64,000 nucleotides of DNA from Neocallimastix lanati (nom. inval.) (taxonomy: Eukaryota; Neocallimastigomycota; Neocallimastigomycetes; Neocallimastigales; Neocallimastigaceae): the NCBI GenBank assembly GCA_016946835.1, contig JACVTC010000037.1, forward strand, positions 724,501-788,500, read 5' to 3'. The stretch's first letter is position 1. Every line of letters begins with the position of its first letter. Shown one piece after another: positions 1 through 10,702 of this stretch. Position numbers and translations under genes: made by a program. Below the pieces are notes generated by a model. It saw nothing but the letters and a program-made list of their open reading frames with translations, did no database searches and was not told the DNA's origin.

Positions 1-129
1 AAATTTAATTCATAAATTGATTCTTATATATATATACTTTTTAATTTATATAAAAATATAAATTAATTTTTCCTTTTTTGTTACTCTAATAATTTATTCA
101 ATAAAAAAATTTTTTATTTAAAATATTTT

Positions 130-135
130 AAAAAA
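130..135 (-). terminator. Pol III T-run terminator of tRNA-Gln
   Basis: Six T residues on the minus strand begin four bases past the tRNA discriminator base. This is the usual RNA polymerase III stop signal. Confidence 0.7.
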
Positions 136-138
136 TCG

Positions 139-209
139 AGGTCCTACCGAGGTTCGAACTCGGGTTATTAGATTCAGAGTCTAATGTGCTACCACTACAC
201 TATAGAACC
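139..209 (-). tRNA. tRNA-Gln (anticodon CTG)
   Basis: Read on the minus strand this 71-nt stretch folds as a full cloverleaf. The 7-bp acceptor stem is GGTTCTA with TAGGACC (one G-T pair), the A-box is TAGTGTAGTGG, the anticodon stem is TTAGA/TCTAA around the loop CTCTGAA, and the B-box GTTCGAACC sits in the T arm. The loop gives anticodon CTG, which reads CAG. The 5' end GGTTCTATAGTG and the T discriminator fit fungal tRNA-Gln. No intron and no encoded CCA. An LTR retroelement lies 18 bases upstream of its 5' end. Confidence 0.95.
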
Positions 210-227
210 TTTCGTATTGTTTGAATA

Positions 228-907
228 TGTAATAATCTATTTATAATATACTAACTATAACTAGATTATTAATATTTTAAGATATAAAAATTTATACTTA
301 ACTTTATATAGAGTTTATTATAAACACTAAATATTGAAATAAACAAAAAGACTTTATTTTCTTTTAATTTATTATATAGCATTATATAATAATAACTCTA
401 ATTTCTTTAATCAAAGAAATTTGAGTTCTTTTATACTTTTTTATTTATAATTATTTTAATAGATGAAATTATTAAATAGATGTAATTATTAAATAAATAA
501 AATAGATAAGATAAAGTTAACAAATCAAATAAAGGTATCTAATCTTAACAAATTGATATTCAGGAAAAGATTAGTAGAAAAACCTGAATAACTTCGATTA
601 ATATTCTAATATATTAATCATCGTATTAATTAATAAAAACCCAATCATAATAATATTGGGGAAAAAATTAATTAACCGATTGCTAAAATCTTATAAATTA
701 TCAACTAATTGAAATAATAAAATATAAATAATATTTTTAAGTAATTAATACATTACAACAAATTTGTTTACATTATTTTTCAATATATTAATTTGGATAA
801 ATTAATATATTTTTTACATGTTAATAAATATTGAAATATAAATGAAATATAAATTAATTAAATAAGAAGATAGATTATTTTATAAGAAATAAATCTATAT
901 TCTTACA
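228..907 (-). repeat. 3' LTR (in element sense)
   Basis: 680 bp, the same length and, by eye, the same sequence as 5534-6213. The outer boundary is followed by the target duplication GAATA at 223-227. Its inner edge abuts the polypurine tract at 911-922. Confidence 0.93.
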
Positions 908-942
908 TTGCCCTTTTTTCTTAATTTGAAATGGGAAAATAC

Positions 943-3900
943 TTACACGTTGTTTTCCTTTAATTCTGGATTCCTTTCAGAGTATGGTTCCAATTGTGAA
1001 ATATGGAAAATCGGATGCAGATGCAGATTTTCTGGTAGCTCTAACCGATAATTTAATCTTTCTCTTTCTTCAATTATTTTAAAGGGTCCTAAATATTGAG
1101 AAGATAATTTGCGTGAAGGTTCATTAGAAAAGTAATGTCTTTTTAACCATACTTTATCGTTTACCTTCAATTTTGGACCGAAAGATTTTCTATTATCTCC
1201 GAATTTCTTGTAGTCTTCCTTAGCCTTAATGAGATGTCTCTTAAGGCCATTGAAATGAGAAGCCCAGTCTCTTGTGAGGACAGAAGCATTGTCAGTAAGA
1301 AGAACTGGAGGAGAATCAATATTACAACTAGGGTTGAATCCGTAATTGGCATAAAAGGGAGAACATCCTATTGATTTATGCAATGAATTGTTATATGCGA
1401 GTTCACATAATGGTAAATAAAAACACCAATCTGTCTGGGCAGAAGAACAATAGCATCTTAAATATTGCTCTATTACAGCGTTAGCCCTTTCTACTTGGCC
1501 ATTTGATTGTTGGTGGAATGCAGTAGCTAGACTTGGTTTTATACTAAGGGCACTACAAAGTGAAGTCCAAAATTCGGAGGAAAATTGGGAACCATGGTCA
1601 GAAACTATAATCTTCGGGAATCCGTGGTATCGGAAAACATTGTTTAAGAGGAGTCTGGCAGTTAAATCAGCGGATGGAACGTCAGAACAAGGTGTAAGGT
1701 GTATCATTTTTGTCAAATGATCTGAAACAACCAAAATGCAGGTGCAGTTTTGAGAATTAGGGAGTGATACTATGAAATCTACTCCAATGATTTCCCAAGG
1801 TTTACTGGGCACCGGAAGAGGTTGTATTTTTCCGTAAGGTTTATGCTTACGTACTTTGCTTTTTCCACAAGTGATACATGACTTAATGTAATTTTGAACG
1901 TCATTTTTCATGTTCGGCCACCAATAATATCTCCGAAGTTTTTCGAGAGTTTTATCAATACCTTGGTGTCCGTTTGTAGGAGTATCGTGGAAAGATTTGA
2001 GCACCTTATGTTTAAGAGAGGATGGGACAATAATCCTTTTTTGGAAGTGTAAAACTCCATCAACAAGAGTGAATAATGATGAATTAACTTTATTTGAAGA
2101 TTTATCATAAATCTTTTCCATAGTATTTTTACAAAATTTATCCTTCTTCTGGGCGTCGATAAGTAAGCTTATATTTTCAACAGAAGCGCAACAGAAAATA
2201 TTATCATCAAGAACAGCTGGATTGAAATCGTTTTTGGGAACTTTATTTCTATAATCGGGGCGTCTGGATAATGAATCTGGTTTTACACTATTTTCTCCTG
2301 GTCTATGAGATATTCTAAAATCAAATTTTGACAAGTATAGACTCCACCTAACCTGGCGTTGATTAAGATTTTGGGGTTTCCTAAAATACAGTAGGTTTTT
2401 ATGGTCAGTTATAATTCGAACGGGGTATTTGGCACCTTCCAAGTGATGTCTCCACGTTTCAAATGCAACGATGATGGCTAGGAGTTCCTTATCGTATATG
2501 GTATAATTTATTTCATTCTTATTTAGTGCTCTTGAGTGAAATGCAATTGGATGGAGTAATTTATCTTTGTCATAAATTTGTGATAGTACGCAACCGACAG
2601 CGTAATCACTAGCATCTGTTTCCAGTATAAATTCCTTCTCTGGGTCAGGAAAAATTAAAAATTCATTATCTTTAAAAGCAGACTTTAATTTGTTGAAAGC
2701 TTCATCTTTAGATTCATCCCAAATAAAAGTTACATTTTTCTTTAATAAATTTCTTAGAGGTTCCATTATCTTGGCAAAATTTTTTATAAATTTTCTATAA
2801 TAATTACAAAGACCGAGAAAGCTTTGCAAATCTTTGATATTTGTTGGGGTTGGCCATTCTAATATTGAGTTTAATTTACTTGCATCCATTATCAATCCTG
2901 TAGATGAGACAGTGAATCCTAGGAATGTTGTGGATTTCACATGGAAATCGCACTTTTCTAACTTTGCATAGAGTCCATTACTAATTAAGAGATTCAAAAC
3001 TGTCTTAACATGATCAATATGACTGGTATTGTTACTTGAGTAGATAATTATATCGTCTAAGTAAACCTGTACGAACTTTCCAATAACTTCAGAAAATATA
3101 TCTTGAACGAATCTCTGGAACACAGAAGGAGCATTGCGTAATCCAAAGGGCATAACTAAATATTCGTAATGACCCAATGGTGTGCGGAATGCTGTAAGAT
3201 ATTCTTGTCCTTCTTTGATGCGTATAAGATTATACGCAGACCTTAAGTCAAGTCTCGTAAATATAATTGCTCCCTTGAAACATTCAATTAGATCACTTAT
3301 TCTTGGAATTGGATAACTATTGCGAATAGTTATCGCATTCAATTTTCGATAATCTACGCAAAGACGTAGTGTTCCGTCACGTTTCATAACAAAAAGAACA
3401 GGTGCGCCTGCGGGAGATTTTGATTTCCGAATAAAGCCTTTTTTCAGATTTTCTTTTATGTATTCTTTAAGTGCTTTTAATTCCTTTGCAGTTAGTGAGT
3501 ATATTGGACCATAATATAATTGACTTCCGGGAATGAGTTCTATCGACATGTCATACTTTCTGTGCTTTGGTAATTTGTCAGCTTGTTGTTTCTCAAAAAC
3601 TATCTTAAATTCTAAGTAATATTTATTGATTATCTCTTCTTTTTCTTCCATTGTTTGTTGTTTGATATTATCTACCATAACAGCACACAAATCACCGTCA
3701 GAGATATCTTCCTCAACGTTGCTTTCAGAAAAGATCGAATCGTTAGTAAGGATAGCCTCGGGTACCATAGATGCAGTTATTTCTTTAGAGTGAAACATAA
3801 ATTTGTTTCCTTTGGACGAAGGGCAATGATCAGAACAGAATTTTTCCAAAAAGTAAATATAATTATTTTCAAAGTTAATATATGGCTTATGGATATTAAG

Positions 3901-4983
3901 CCAATCTCTTCCGAGAATTCCTGAGATTCCATGGAGTTGAAGATTTGCTACACAGAATTCGAAATTTTCTTTATGATCCATAAATTGAAGTTGAAGACTT
4001 TTAGTTGTTTGTTTAATATTCATATTTTTATTATTCGGTAGCTGGATATTTATTGGTGAAGGGAGACCTGAAACTGGTATTTTGTTAGCGGTTACAAAGT
4101 CTTTACATATAAAGCTTCTAGCAGATCCAGAGTCTATCATGAGTTTTATTTTTAAAGGCTTATTGTTGAAGGATATAGTAAAAGTATTAGTCATTTTCCC
4201 TGTAAAACTGGGTGTGAAATTTGCTGATAATAAATTTTTCTTTTTAGATCTTAATTCGTTATGTTTGAAATGATTATATGCTTTTTTATCGTTCTTGTTC
4301 AGCTCATGTCTTTTCATTCTGAACGTTGATTTTTTGTTATATTTGTTAATATGACTGTTGGTTATTTTATTATTCAAAAGACATCTTTTATCAATTTCAA
4401 TTATCATGTTGGTAGCTTCAAATAAAGTCTGAGGTTTATTTTTTACCTTGTCAAATTCTTCTTTAACTTCATCAATTAGTCCACGTCTTATTAAGTCTAT
4501 AAGGACATTATCTTGCCATCCGATCCTCCTTGACAACCTTCTAAATTCAATGGTATAAAAGGTAGCTTTACCTAAATGTTTTTGTTTTAACTCCAATAAT
4601 TGTTCGATAAGAGCATATTTCTGCTCTTTCGTATCTCCAAAATTTTTTATAAGTAGATGTTTAAATTTTTTATAACTTAAACTTTCTAAAATATTATCAG
4701 TTTTTAGGGAGAGACCCCATTTCTTTGCAACACCTTGAAGTTTATTAATAACAAAGGTGTTTTTATATATGTCCGATGGAAAAGAGTTTGGATGTTCTTG
4801 AAAGAACATCTCACTTTGTTCCAGGACGTCGTTGATGTTCATCAACGTTTCATCTTCGTCTTTTGATAAGACACCTTTTGATGAAAAGAATGTTGGAATG
4901 AACTCAGTCAGGGTAGAGATAAATTTTGAAGTTTCATTTTCTTTAGGGGCATACTCTTTCATACTTTGTTCATTTAGTTCCAT
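943..4983 (-). CDS. Gag-Pol polyprotein of the LTR element (Ty3/gypsy)
   Basis: A single 1346-residue frame encodes all parts of the element. Roughly 1-240 is a gag-like helical region. An aspartic protease lies near residue 285 (DSGSARS). The reverse transcriptase has its YLDD box near 641. RNase H starts near 790 (TDASDYAVG). The integrase has an HHCC zinc module at about 998-1040 and a DDE core with acidic positions near 1068, 1128 and 1164. A GPF-type module lies near 1298. Gag and Pol share one frame, as in Tf1-like elements, so no frameshift is needed to make Pol. It is a mobile-element gene, not a host gene, and it looks whole. Confidence 0.95.
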   Translation of the reverse strand: MELNEQSMKEYAPKENETSKFISTLTEFIPTFFSSKGVLSKDEDETLMNINDVLEQSEMFFQEHPNSFPSDIYKNTFVINKLQGVAKKWGLSLKTDNILESLSYKKFKHLLIKNFGDTKEQKYALIEQLLELKQKHLGKATFYTIEFRRLSRRIGWQDNVLIDLIRRGLIDEVKEEFDKVKNKPQTLFEATNMIIEIDKRCLLNNKITNSHINKYNKKSTFRMKRHELNKNDKKAYNHFKHNELRSKKKNLLSANFTPSFTGKMTNTFTISFNNKPLKIKLMIDSGSARSFICKDFVTANKIPVSGLPSPINIQLPNNKNMNIKQTTKSLQLQFMDHKENFEFCVANLQLHGISGILGRDWLNIHKPYINFENNYIYFLEKFCSDHCPSSKGNKFMFHSKEITASMVPEAILTNDSIFSESNVEEDISDGDLCAVMVDNIKQQTMEEKEEIINKYYLEFKIVFEKQQADKLPKHRKYDMSIELIPGSQLYYGPIYSLTAKELKALKEYIKENLKKGFIRKSKSPAGAPVLFVMKRDGTLRLCVDYRKLNAITIRNSYPIPRISDLIECFKGAIIFTRLDLRSAYNLIRIKEGQEYLTAFRTPLGHYEYLVMPFGLRNAPSVFQRFVQDIFSEVIGKFVQVYLDDIIIYSSNNTSHIDHVKTVLNLLISNGLYAKLEKCDFHVKSTTFLGFTVSSTGLIMDASKLNSILEWPTPTNIKDLQSFLGLCNYYRKFIKNFAKIMEPLRNLLKKNVTFIWDESKDEAFNKLKSAFKDNEFLIFPDPEKEFILETDASDYAVGCVLSQIYDKDKLLHPIAFHSRALNKNEINYTIYDKELLAIIVAFETWRHHLEGAKYPVRIITDHKNLLYFRKPQNLNQRQVRWSLYLSKFDFRISHRPGENSVKPDSLSRRPDYRNKVPKNDFNPAVLDDNIFCCASVENISLLIDAQKKDKFCKNTMEKIYDKSSNKVNSSLFTLVDGVLHFQKRIIVPSSLKHKVLKSFHDTPTNGHQGIDKTLEKLRRYYWWPNMKNDVQNYIKSCITCGKSKVRKHKPYGKIQPLPVPSKPWEIIGVDFIVSLPNSQNCTCILVVSDHLTKMIHLTPCSDVPSADLTARLLLNNVFRYHGFPKIIVSDHGSQFSSEFWTSLCSALSIKPSLATAFHQQSNGQVERANAVIEQYLRCYCSSAQTDWCFYLPLCELAYNNSLHKSIGCSPFYANYGFNPSCNIDSPPVLLTDNASVLTRDWASHFNGLKRHLIKAKEDYKKFGDNRKSFGPKLKVNDKVWLKRHYFSNEPSRKLSSQYLGPFKIIEERERLNYRLELPENLHLHPIFHISQLEPYSERNPELKENNV

Positions 4984-5060
4984 CTTGATTTATTTTCCTA
5001 AAAAAAATTTAATATATAAAATAAAATAAAAAGTTAAGTAGTATCAAAATATATATATAA

Positions 5061-5066
<6 letters not shown>

Positions 5067-5132
<66 letters not shown>

Positions 5133-5138
5133 TAAAAC

Positions 5139-5186
<48 letters not shown>

Positions 5187-5444
5187 TAAAACTATTATTA
5201 TTATTATTATTATTATTACAATTACTATATTATTATTTTTTATTACTACTATTAAAATATACGTATTTTTTTTTTTTTTTTTTTTTATTATTATCATTTA
5301 AATACTAAAGAATTAATTGTAATATATGTATTGATTGAATTATTTAATTAAATTAATTTATTTTATATATTGTAATATATTATTTGATTCAAACTTTAAA
5401 TTATAATTAAATTGAAAAAATTTATCTCAAAAGTTAAAGTATCT

Positions 5445-5488
<44 letters not shown>
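5067..5488. repeat. (TTA)n microsatellites and poly-T in the LTR-element leader
   Basis: Between the start of the polyprotein and the 5' LTR lie long (TTA)n runs (about 5067-5215), a poly-T of about 22 near 5265-5286 and a 39-nt poly-T at 5450-5488. They belong to the element's untranslated leader. Confidence 0.85.
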
Positions 5489-5496
<8 letters not shown>

Positions 5497-5518
5497 TAAT
5501 TATTTTATTTAAATTACT

Positions 5519-5533
5519 AATTAGAGTTATTAT
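5519..5533 (-). other. Primer-binding site of the LTR element, complementary to its own LTR
   Basis: The 15 bases directly beside the LTR (plus strand AATTAGAGTTATTAT) are the exact reverse complement of 5695-5709 inside the LTR. I saw no match to a tRNA 3' end here. In the Tf1 family the 5' end of the mRNA folds back on such a site and primes cDNA synthesis. The geometry here is the same, so this is inferred to be a self-primer site. Confidence 0.7.
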
Positions 5534-6213
5534 TGTAATAATCTATTTATAATATACTAACTATAACTAGATTATTAATATTTTAAGATATAAAAATTTA
5601 TACTTAACTTTATATAGAGTTTATTATAAACACTAAATATTGAAATAAACAAAAAGACTTTATTTTCTTTTAATTTATTATATAGCATTATATAATAATA
5701 ACTCTAATTTCTTTAATCAAAGAAATTTGAGTTCTTTTATACTTTTTTATTTATAATTATTTTAATAGATGAAATTATTAAATAGATGTAATTATTAAAT
5801 AAATAAAATAGATAAGATAAAGTTAACAAATCAAATAAAGGTATCTAATCTTAACAAATTGATATTCAGGAAAAGATTAGTAGAAAAACCTGAATAACTT
5901 CGATTAATATTCTAATATATTAATCATCGTATTAATTAATAAAAACCCAATCATAATAATATTGGGGAAAAAATTAATTAACCGATTGCTAAAATCTTAT
6001 AAATTATCAACTAATTGAAATAATAAAATATAAATAATATTTTTAAGTAATTAATACATTACAACAAATTTGTTTACATTATTTTTCAATATATTAATTT
6101 GGATAAATTAATATATTTTTTACATGTTAATAAATATTGAAATATAAATGAAATATAAATTAATTAAATAAGAAGATAGATTATTTTATAAGAAATAAAT
6201 CTATATTCTTACA
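5534..6213 (-). repeat. 5' LTR (in element sense)
   Basis: 680-bp partner of 228-907. The target duplication GAATA follows at 6214-6218. If the self-priming reading is right, the transcript starts near 5709. That would make 6213-5710 the U3 part and 5709-5534 the R/U5 part. This division is inferred. Confidence 0.9.
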
Positions 6214-6218
6214 GAATA

Positions 6219-8285
6219 ATACAGAATGAACAAATAATACTAATTGTGCTAGAATAATATAAATTATTCTAACCTTATAGATTATTCTATTCTATATAAT
6301 TGGAACTTTCCAATATTCTTCAAATATTATTAAATAGAAATCTTAAGTTAATAAATCACTAATTAACTTATAATTCCTTTTTGAATTATCGATCCGATTC
6401 CATTATAATGTATTAAAAATCTTTAGCCAAGAATATTGTCCTTGCCCACTTAATATATTAATATTATATTTCTTTTGTATTATGTTATATTGAAAATAAT
6501 CAAATCTATTTAATTAGTTATTAAAATTTTCGTTATCAATTTAAATTTATTTTTAATTACTAAATTTAACTAAACCACAATAAAATATTCTGTATAATCT
6601 CTTTATTTTTATTTTATATATATTAGTATTAAACTATTATTAAATAATTAATAATTCAATAATATATAACTACTATTTATAACAATAATATTATTAACTA
6701 AAATAATAATTCAATTTCAATTTAAATGTTTTATTTATAAAAATAATTAGTAATTAGTTTATTAAAAAAATAGTTAGGCTTTACAAATTTTAATTTGATA
6801 AAAAAATATAAATACATGTAATTTTAGTGAAATAAAATATAATGAATAACTTTCTTTTTATTAAATAAATAATTATATTATTATTTTTCTTTTATAAATT
6901 TAAATAAATAAATATTGATTTTAAAACAAATTATTTTTTTTTTATTGTAATTTTATTATTTGTGTTAATTATTATTATATTCCTAAAATTATATGAACCA
7001 TACCATGAAAATTTTATAATTAAATTATATATTTTTGATCAATAAAAAATGAAAAAAAAAGTCACATAACAAATATTAGTGGACTTAAGATTGAAATTCA
7101 CTAATAGATTAATTAAAATTAAATTTCGTTTTTGACAATTGTACTTTAAATTCCGTTTTTATTATAAAAATAAATATTAGGAATTTTTAATAATTAGAAA
7201 TAAAAGGGTTTGGACTAACTTATTAAAGTGGGATCGTTTATTTTATAATGTGGCGTATAATATTTTTAAAATAAAGCCATACATTTTTAATATATTCTAT
7301 ACAATCAAAATAAATATATAAATAATTATTATTTTAAAAGAAATAATAACATGTTTTTACAATTAAATATTAATAAATAACTATTTCAAAAGAAATAATA
7401 ATATATTCTACTAAAAAAGAATTATAAAAAATTATTTTTACAATTTAATATTAATAAATTATATATATAAAAAAAAGAATATTTATTATTTATTTAATTA
7501 TTAAAAGCAAGCCACATTACGAAACTCACTTGATTCTATTAAAGTTAATTTAATTTAATTTAACCCTTAAGAAATTGATAAAAATGTCAAAGTTTTAAGA
7601 TAATTTGGTCTTAACGATTAGGTCAAGATGCCAAATTATAGTAATTAATTAATAACTTAATTTTACTCTTATTTAAAACATATTGTTATTAGTAAATTTT
7701 ATAATTAAATTTTTATTTAAAATATAAATTTTATTTAATCTTAATAATATTTTATTACATTATTATTTTATATAATTATTACTATAATTTAAATTACAAT
7801 AATCCTACAAAGGATTAATCAAAAGAATTTAAACATGTATTTATATAAAATAATTAATTATTAAAATATTAATTATTAATATGAATATGTAAATAATATT
7901 AATATAAGTTTGATATTGATAATATAAAGTTAGATAATAATATAAATATTTAATATAAATAAAATATAAGAATTAAATATTGCTAAATATTATAATTTAT
8001 AATTAAAATATAATATGTAGAAATTAATTTAATATGACAATCACGTGTTTACATTATTTAATATATATTAAATTCAATATGTTAATAATATTTAGTAATT
8101 AGTTGGCCTAGACTAATTCCTAAATATTTTAATAAAGTTAATTTAATAATAATTATTATTTATTAATATTGAAATTCAAATAACTGAATTATCGAAATTG
8201 AAATTGAATTGAAATTCAGTTATTATCTTAACAAAAAATAAATTGAAGAAAAAAGGCGATAACTCGACAAATAATTTATTTATAT
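6219..8285. other. Intergenic AT-rich spacer, no gene seen
   Basis: No frame of coding character and no RNA gene was recognised. The stretch is less homopolymer-rich than most spacers here and contains several small inverted repeats. The best is at 8087-8128. It could be old, decayed mobile-element DNA, but I cannot name a family. Confidence 0.5.
8087..8128. repeat. 17-bp inverted repeat (hairpin)
   Basis: The arms 8087-8103 and 8112-8128 are complementary at 16 of 17 positions around the 8-base loop TGGCCTAG. It could be a chance AT palindrome or the edge of a decayed transposon. No function can be assigned. Confidence 0.45.
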
Positions 8286-8286
8286 T

Positions 8287-8300
8287 ATATATATGTTGTA
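8287..8300. repeat. SINE target-site duplication, left copy
   Basis: ATATATATGTTGTA, identical to 8751-8764. The match extends to 15 bp if the T at 8286 and the T at 8750 are counted. A perfect duplication suggests a young insertion. Confidence 0.85.
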
Positions 8301-8750
8301 GCCATGTTGGTCCAGTCGGTTAGGACGATACAGGTCACTGTAGAGGGCGGGGTTAGAATCCTCGGCATGGCACCAAATAATCGGATGAGGTTTCTATCCT
8401 GGGATATCATGAGACCACACGTGATGTCCATAAGGCTTTCCCTCAAATGATTATTTCACCCATCCCTGATACTACGCTTTGAATTGAAGCATAGACCTTG
8501 ATGATTGTAAAATTTCCAATCGCTAATGATTACACCCACTAGGGAGGAGTTAATGGTTCCGTTCTGATGCTCGTGGTCATTAGAGATATATGTAGGAACG
8601 TTAGGAATGCATCTCCGGGCAGTGTGTAACGACGATTGAGAGCGGCGAAGCTGATACAGTATGCCAATAACTCATCACCTTACAGTTAATTAATAACTGT
8701 ATGGCCATATGGGAGATGGGTACCCATATGTGCAAGTCTATTTTTTTTTT
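8301..8750 (+). mobile_element. tRNA-derived SINE-like retroposon
   Basis: A GC-richer 450-bp island stands out from its surroundings. It begins with a tRNA-like head (8301-8371): 7-bp acceptor stem GCCATGT/GCATGGC, 4-bp D stem GTCC/GGAC, perfect A-box TGGTCCAGTCGG (8308-8319), 5-bp T stem CGGGG/CCTCG with a 7-base loop, and a B-box with one mismatch (GGTTAGAATCC, 8351-8361). ACCA follows directly (8372-8375), as in a mature tRNA tail. The anticodon arm is non-standard: 5-bp stem and 4-base loop. The body (8376-8740) is not recognised. It ends in T10 (8741-8750). The 14-bp sequence ATATATATGTTGTA flanks both sides. The head, T tail and target duplication together indicate a SINE mobilised by a LINE. 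Confidence 0.85.
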
Positions 8751-8764
8751 ATATATATGTTGTA
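8751..8764. repeat. SINE target-site duplication, right copy
   Basis: Exact copy of 8287-8300, directly after the T10 tail of the SINE. Confidence 0.85.
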
Positions 8765-10366
8765 AGCATATATATATTAATTTCCTATTTTTCAGTTATA
8801 TAATTATTTATATAGTTATAAATTTAATTTATTTAGTTATGTTGAATATTTTAAGCATATCTAGAGTTTCATTATTGTTTTAATACTTTATTAACACTAA
8901 TATCTTACTAGGTCGAAATATCTATATGCTATATAAATCTATATATATATAAAGGATATATTAAAAAAATTTTAATATCAAATTTAAATAATTTAATTTG
9001 ATACTAAAAATTTATTTATAATTAACATTAATAATTATAATTATTCAATTAGTTTGATTTAAAATAATTTCTTCTATTTTATAAAAATAAAAATATCTAT
9101 TAAATATTACAATTAAGATAATTTTATAATAATCTTACAAAGAACATAAAAGATAATTTTTTATATCTTTCTTTTACACTTTATAAGTTGCATAATAAAG
9201 TTGCATAATAATAGATTTAATTTTTAAGATTTTAATAATTAAGTTTTTTTTCAATAAAAAATACTACTTTATTTTCGTATTAAAAACATATCATATAATT
9301 AAAATCTTAACAAAAAGATCAAAAAATAATCCTCATTAGCTATAATTTAATTTTATTAATAAATATTAAATAATTTGGAAAAGATAACAATTTTTTACTT
9401 TAAAATCATAAAAGGACAAATTGAGTCAAACGTTAGATGATTAAATTTTAAAATTTAATAACATTTAATCTTAAAATATATAAATCTATCAAACACTCAA
9501 AACTAATTTTTGAAAATATTGTTTTTTTTAAAATGTTATTATTTGATTTCTTGGTATAAAATGTAAAATTTTAGTAGTTTTACCATTTTTCAGAAATTTC
9601 TGGTTTATCAAAAAATTCAATTTTATTAATTTTAAAATTGTTTTTTCTAGATTTATTTTTAACAAATTTATTGAATCAGAAAATAATTTCTTTAATAATA
9701 ATAACAAAAAATAATTTTTAATCATTAGGTTTAATTAAAAAATTATTAAATATTAATTATAAATAATTTATTATATTGTTTTATTATTTTAGAAAGTATT
9801 TTTTAATAATTATATAAAAAGATATAAATTTAACACATATTTAATTAATAAATATTAAAGCATTAATAGCTATTATAAACTTCGAATCATTTAAATAATC
9901 AAAATTATTTTTATTTTTGATATTTAATAAAAATATATTAAATTTAATGATTTCAAATCATGAAAAATTAGTTTTAAAATCACATTATTATCAAAATGTA
10001 AGATTAAAATTAATAATTATACATGAATAAAACATGCTTCAATGTATATATTATTATATATATTAAATTCAAAATAATTGTTGAAATTATTTGATTAGAA
10101 TAATAATATTTAAACTGATTGAAAATAATGAAAAATAAGTTTATTAAATTTATTACAATTTTATACATAAAATTTTTAATGATTTTTTATATATCAAAAA
10201 TATTCAGCTCAGATTAAAGTATAATTAAAGTATAATATATTATTTAAATTAATAGAAATATAAAATATAATAATTAGAGAATAATAATAATAATTAATTA
10301 ATTTTTATATTTATATTTTTATTTTTTTTATTATAGTAATGACGTTTTGAAATATAATTTCAATAA

Positions 10367-10404
<38 letters not shown>
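8765..10404. other. Intergenic AT-rich spacer, no gene seen
   Basis: Only short frames without coding character are present. A long poly-T (about 10371-10409) marks the outer edge of the pfl inverted repeat. Confidence 0.6.
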
Positions 10405-10411
<7 letters not shown>

Positions 10412-10702
10412 TTATTTATTTATTAATTTTATTATAATTTTGAATTAGTATATTTATATTGAATTTGATAGGTGATAGTAATTTATATTAAAAATTAAGA
10501 TTTCAAAGTAATATTTGCATTTATTTACATAACTATAATAATATATTAATATATTTAATTAATGTTTAATTTAATATATTCCTATTTTATTAATGTATTA
10601 TAATAATATAATAATGGTATAATTTAATTTATATAGATATATAGATATTTCATTTTTTTTTTTATTTATAACATTTAAAATATAATATTATTAATATTTT
10701 AT

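Larger units (their letters stand above)
228..6213 (-). mobile_element. Whole-looking Ty3/gypsy-class LTR retrotransposon, self-primed (Tf1-like) type
   Basis: The 5986-bp element is bounded by two 680-bp direct repeats (228-907 and 5534-6213) that are identical in my by-eye comparison and start TGTAA and end TTACA. It is flanked by a 5-bp target duplication, GAATA, at 223-227 and 6214-6218. One long minus-strand reading frame lies between the repeats, in the order gag-like, protease, reverse transcriptase, RNase H, integrase, which is the Ty3/gypsy order. A purine tract (911-922, AAGAAAAAAGGG on the minus strand) abuts the 3' LTR. The LTR-adjacent primer site (5519-5533) is complementary to a stretch inside the LTR itself. 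The leader between 4984 and 5518 is filled with (TTA)n and poly-T. Identical LTRs mean a very recent insertion. The element looks whole. Confidence 0.93.

Noticed and set aside
3655-4273. Plus-strand frames of 63 and 89 residues inside the LTR element
   Set aside because: Antisense of the polyprotein frame, with no independent evidence.
8301-8375. A functional tRNA gene
   Set aside because: The anticodon arm has a 4-base loop and no normal anticodon, CCA is encoded, and the whole unit is bounded by target duplications together with a 375-bp body.
8701-8883. 60-residue plus-strand frame starting at the end of the SINE
   Set aside because: It starts in the retroposon and runs into A/T-rich DNA; composition is not coding.
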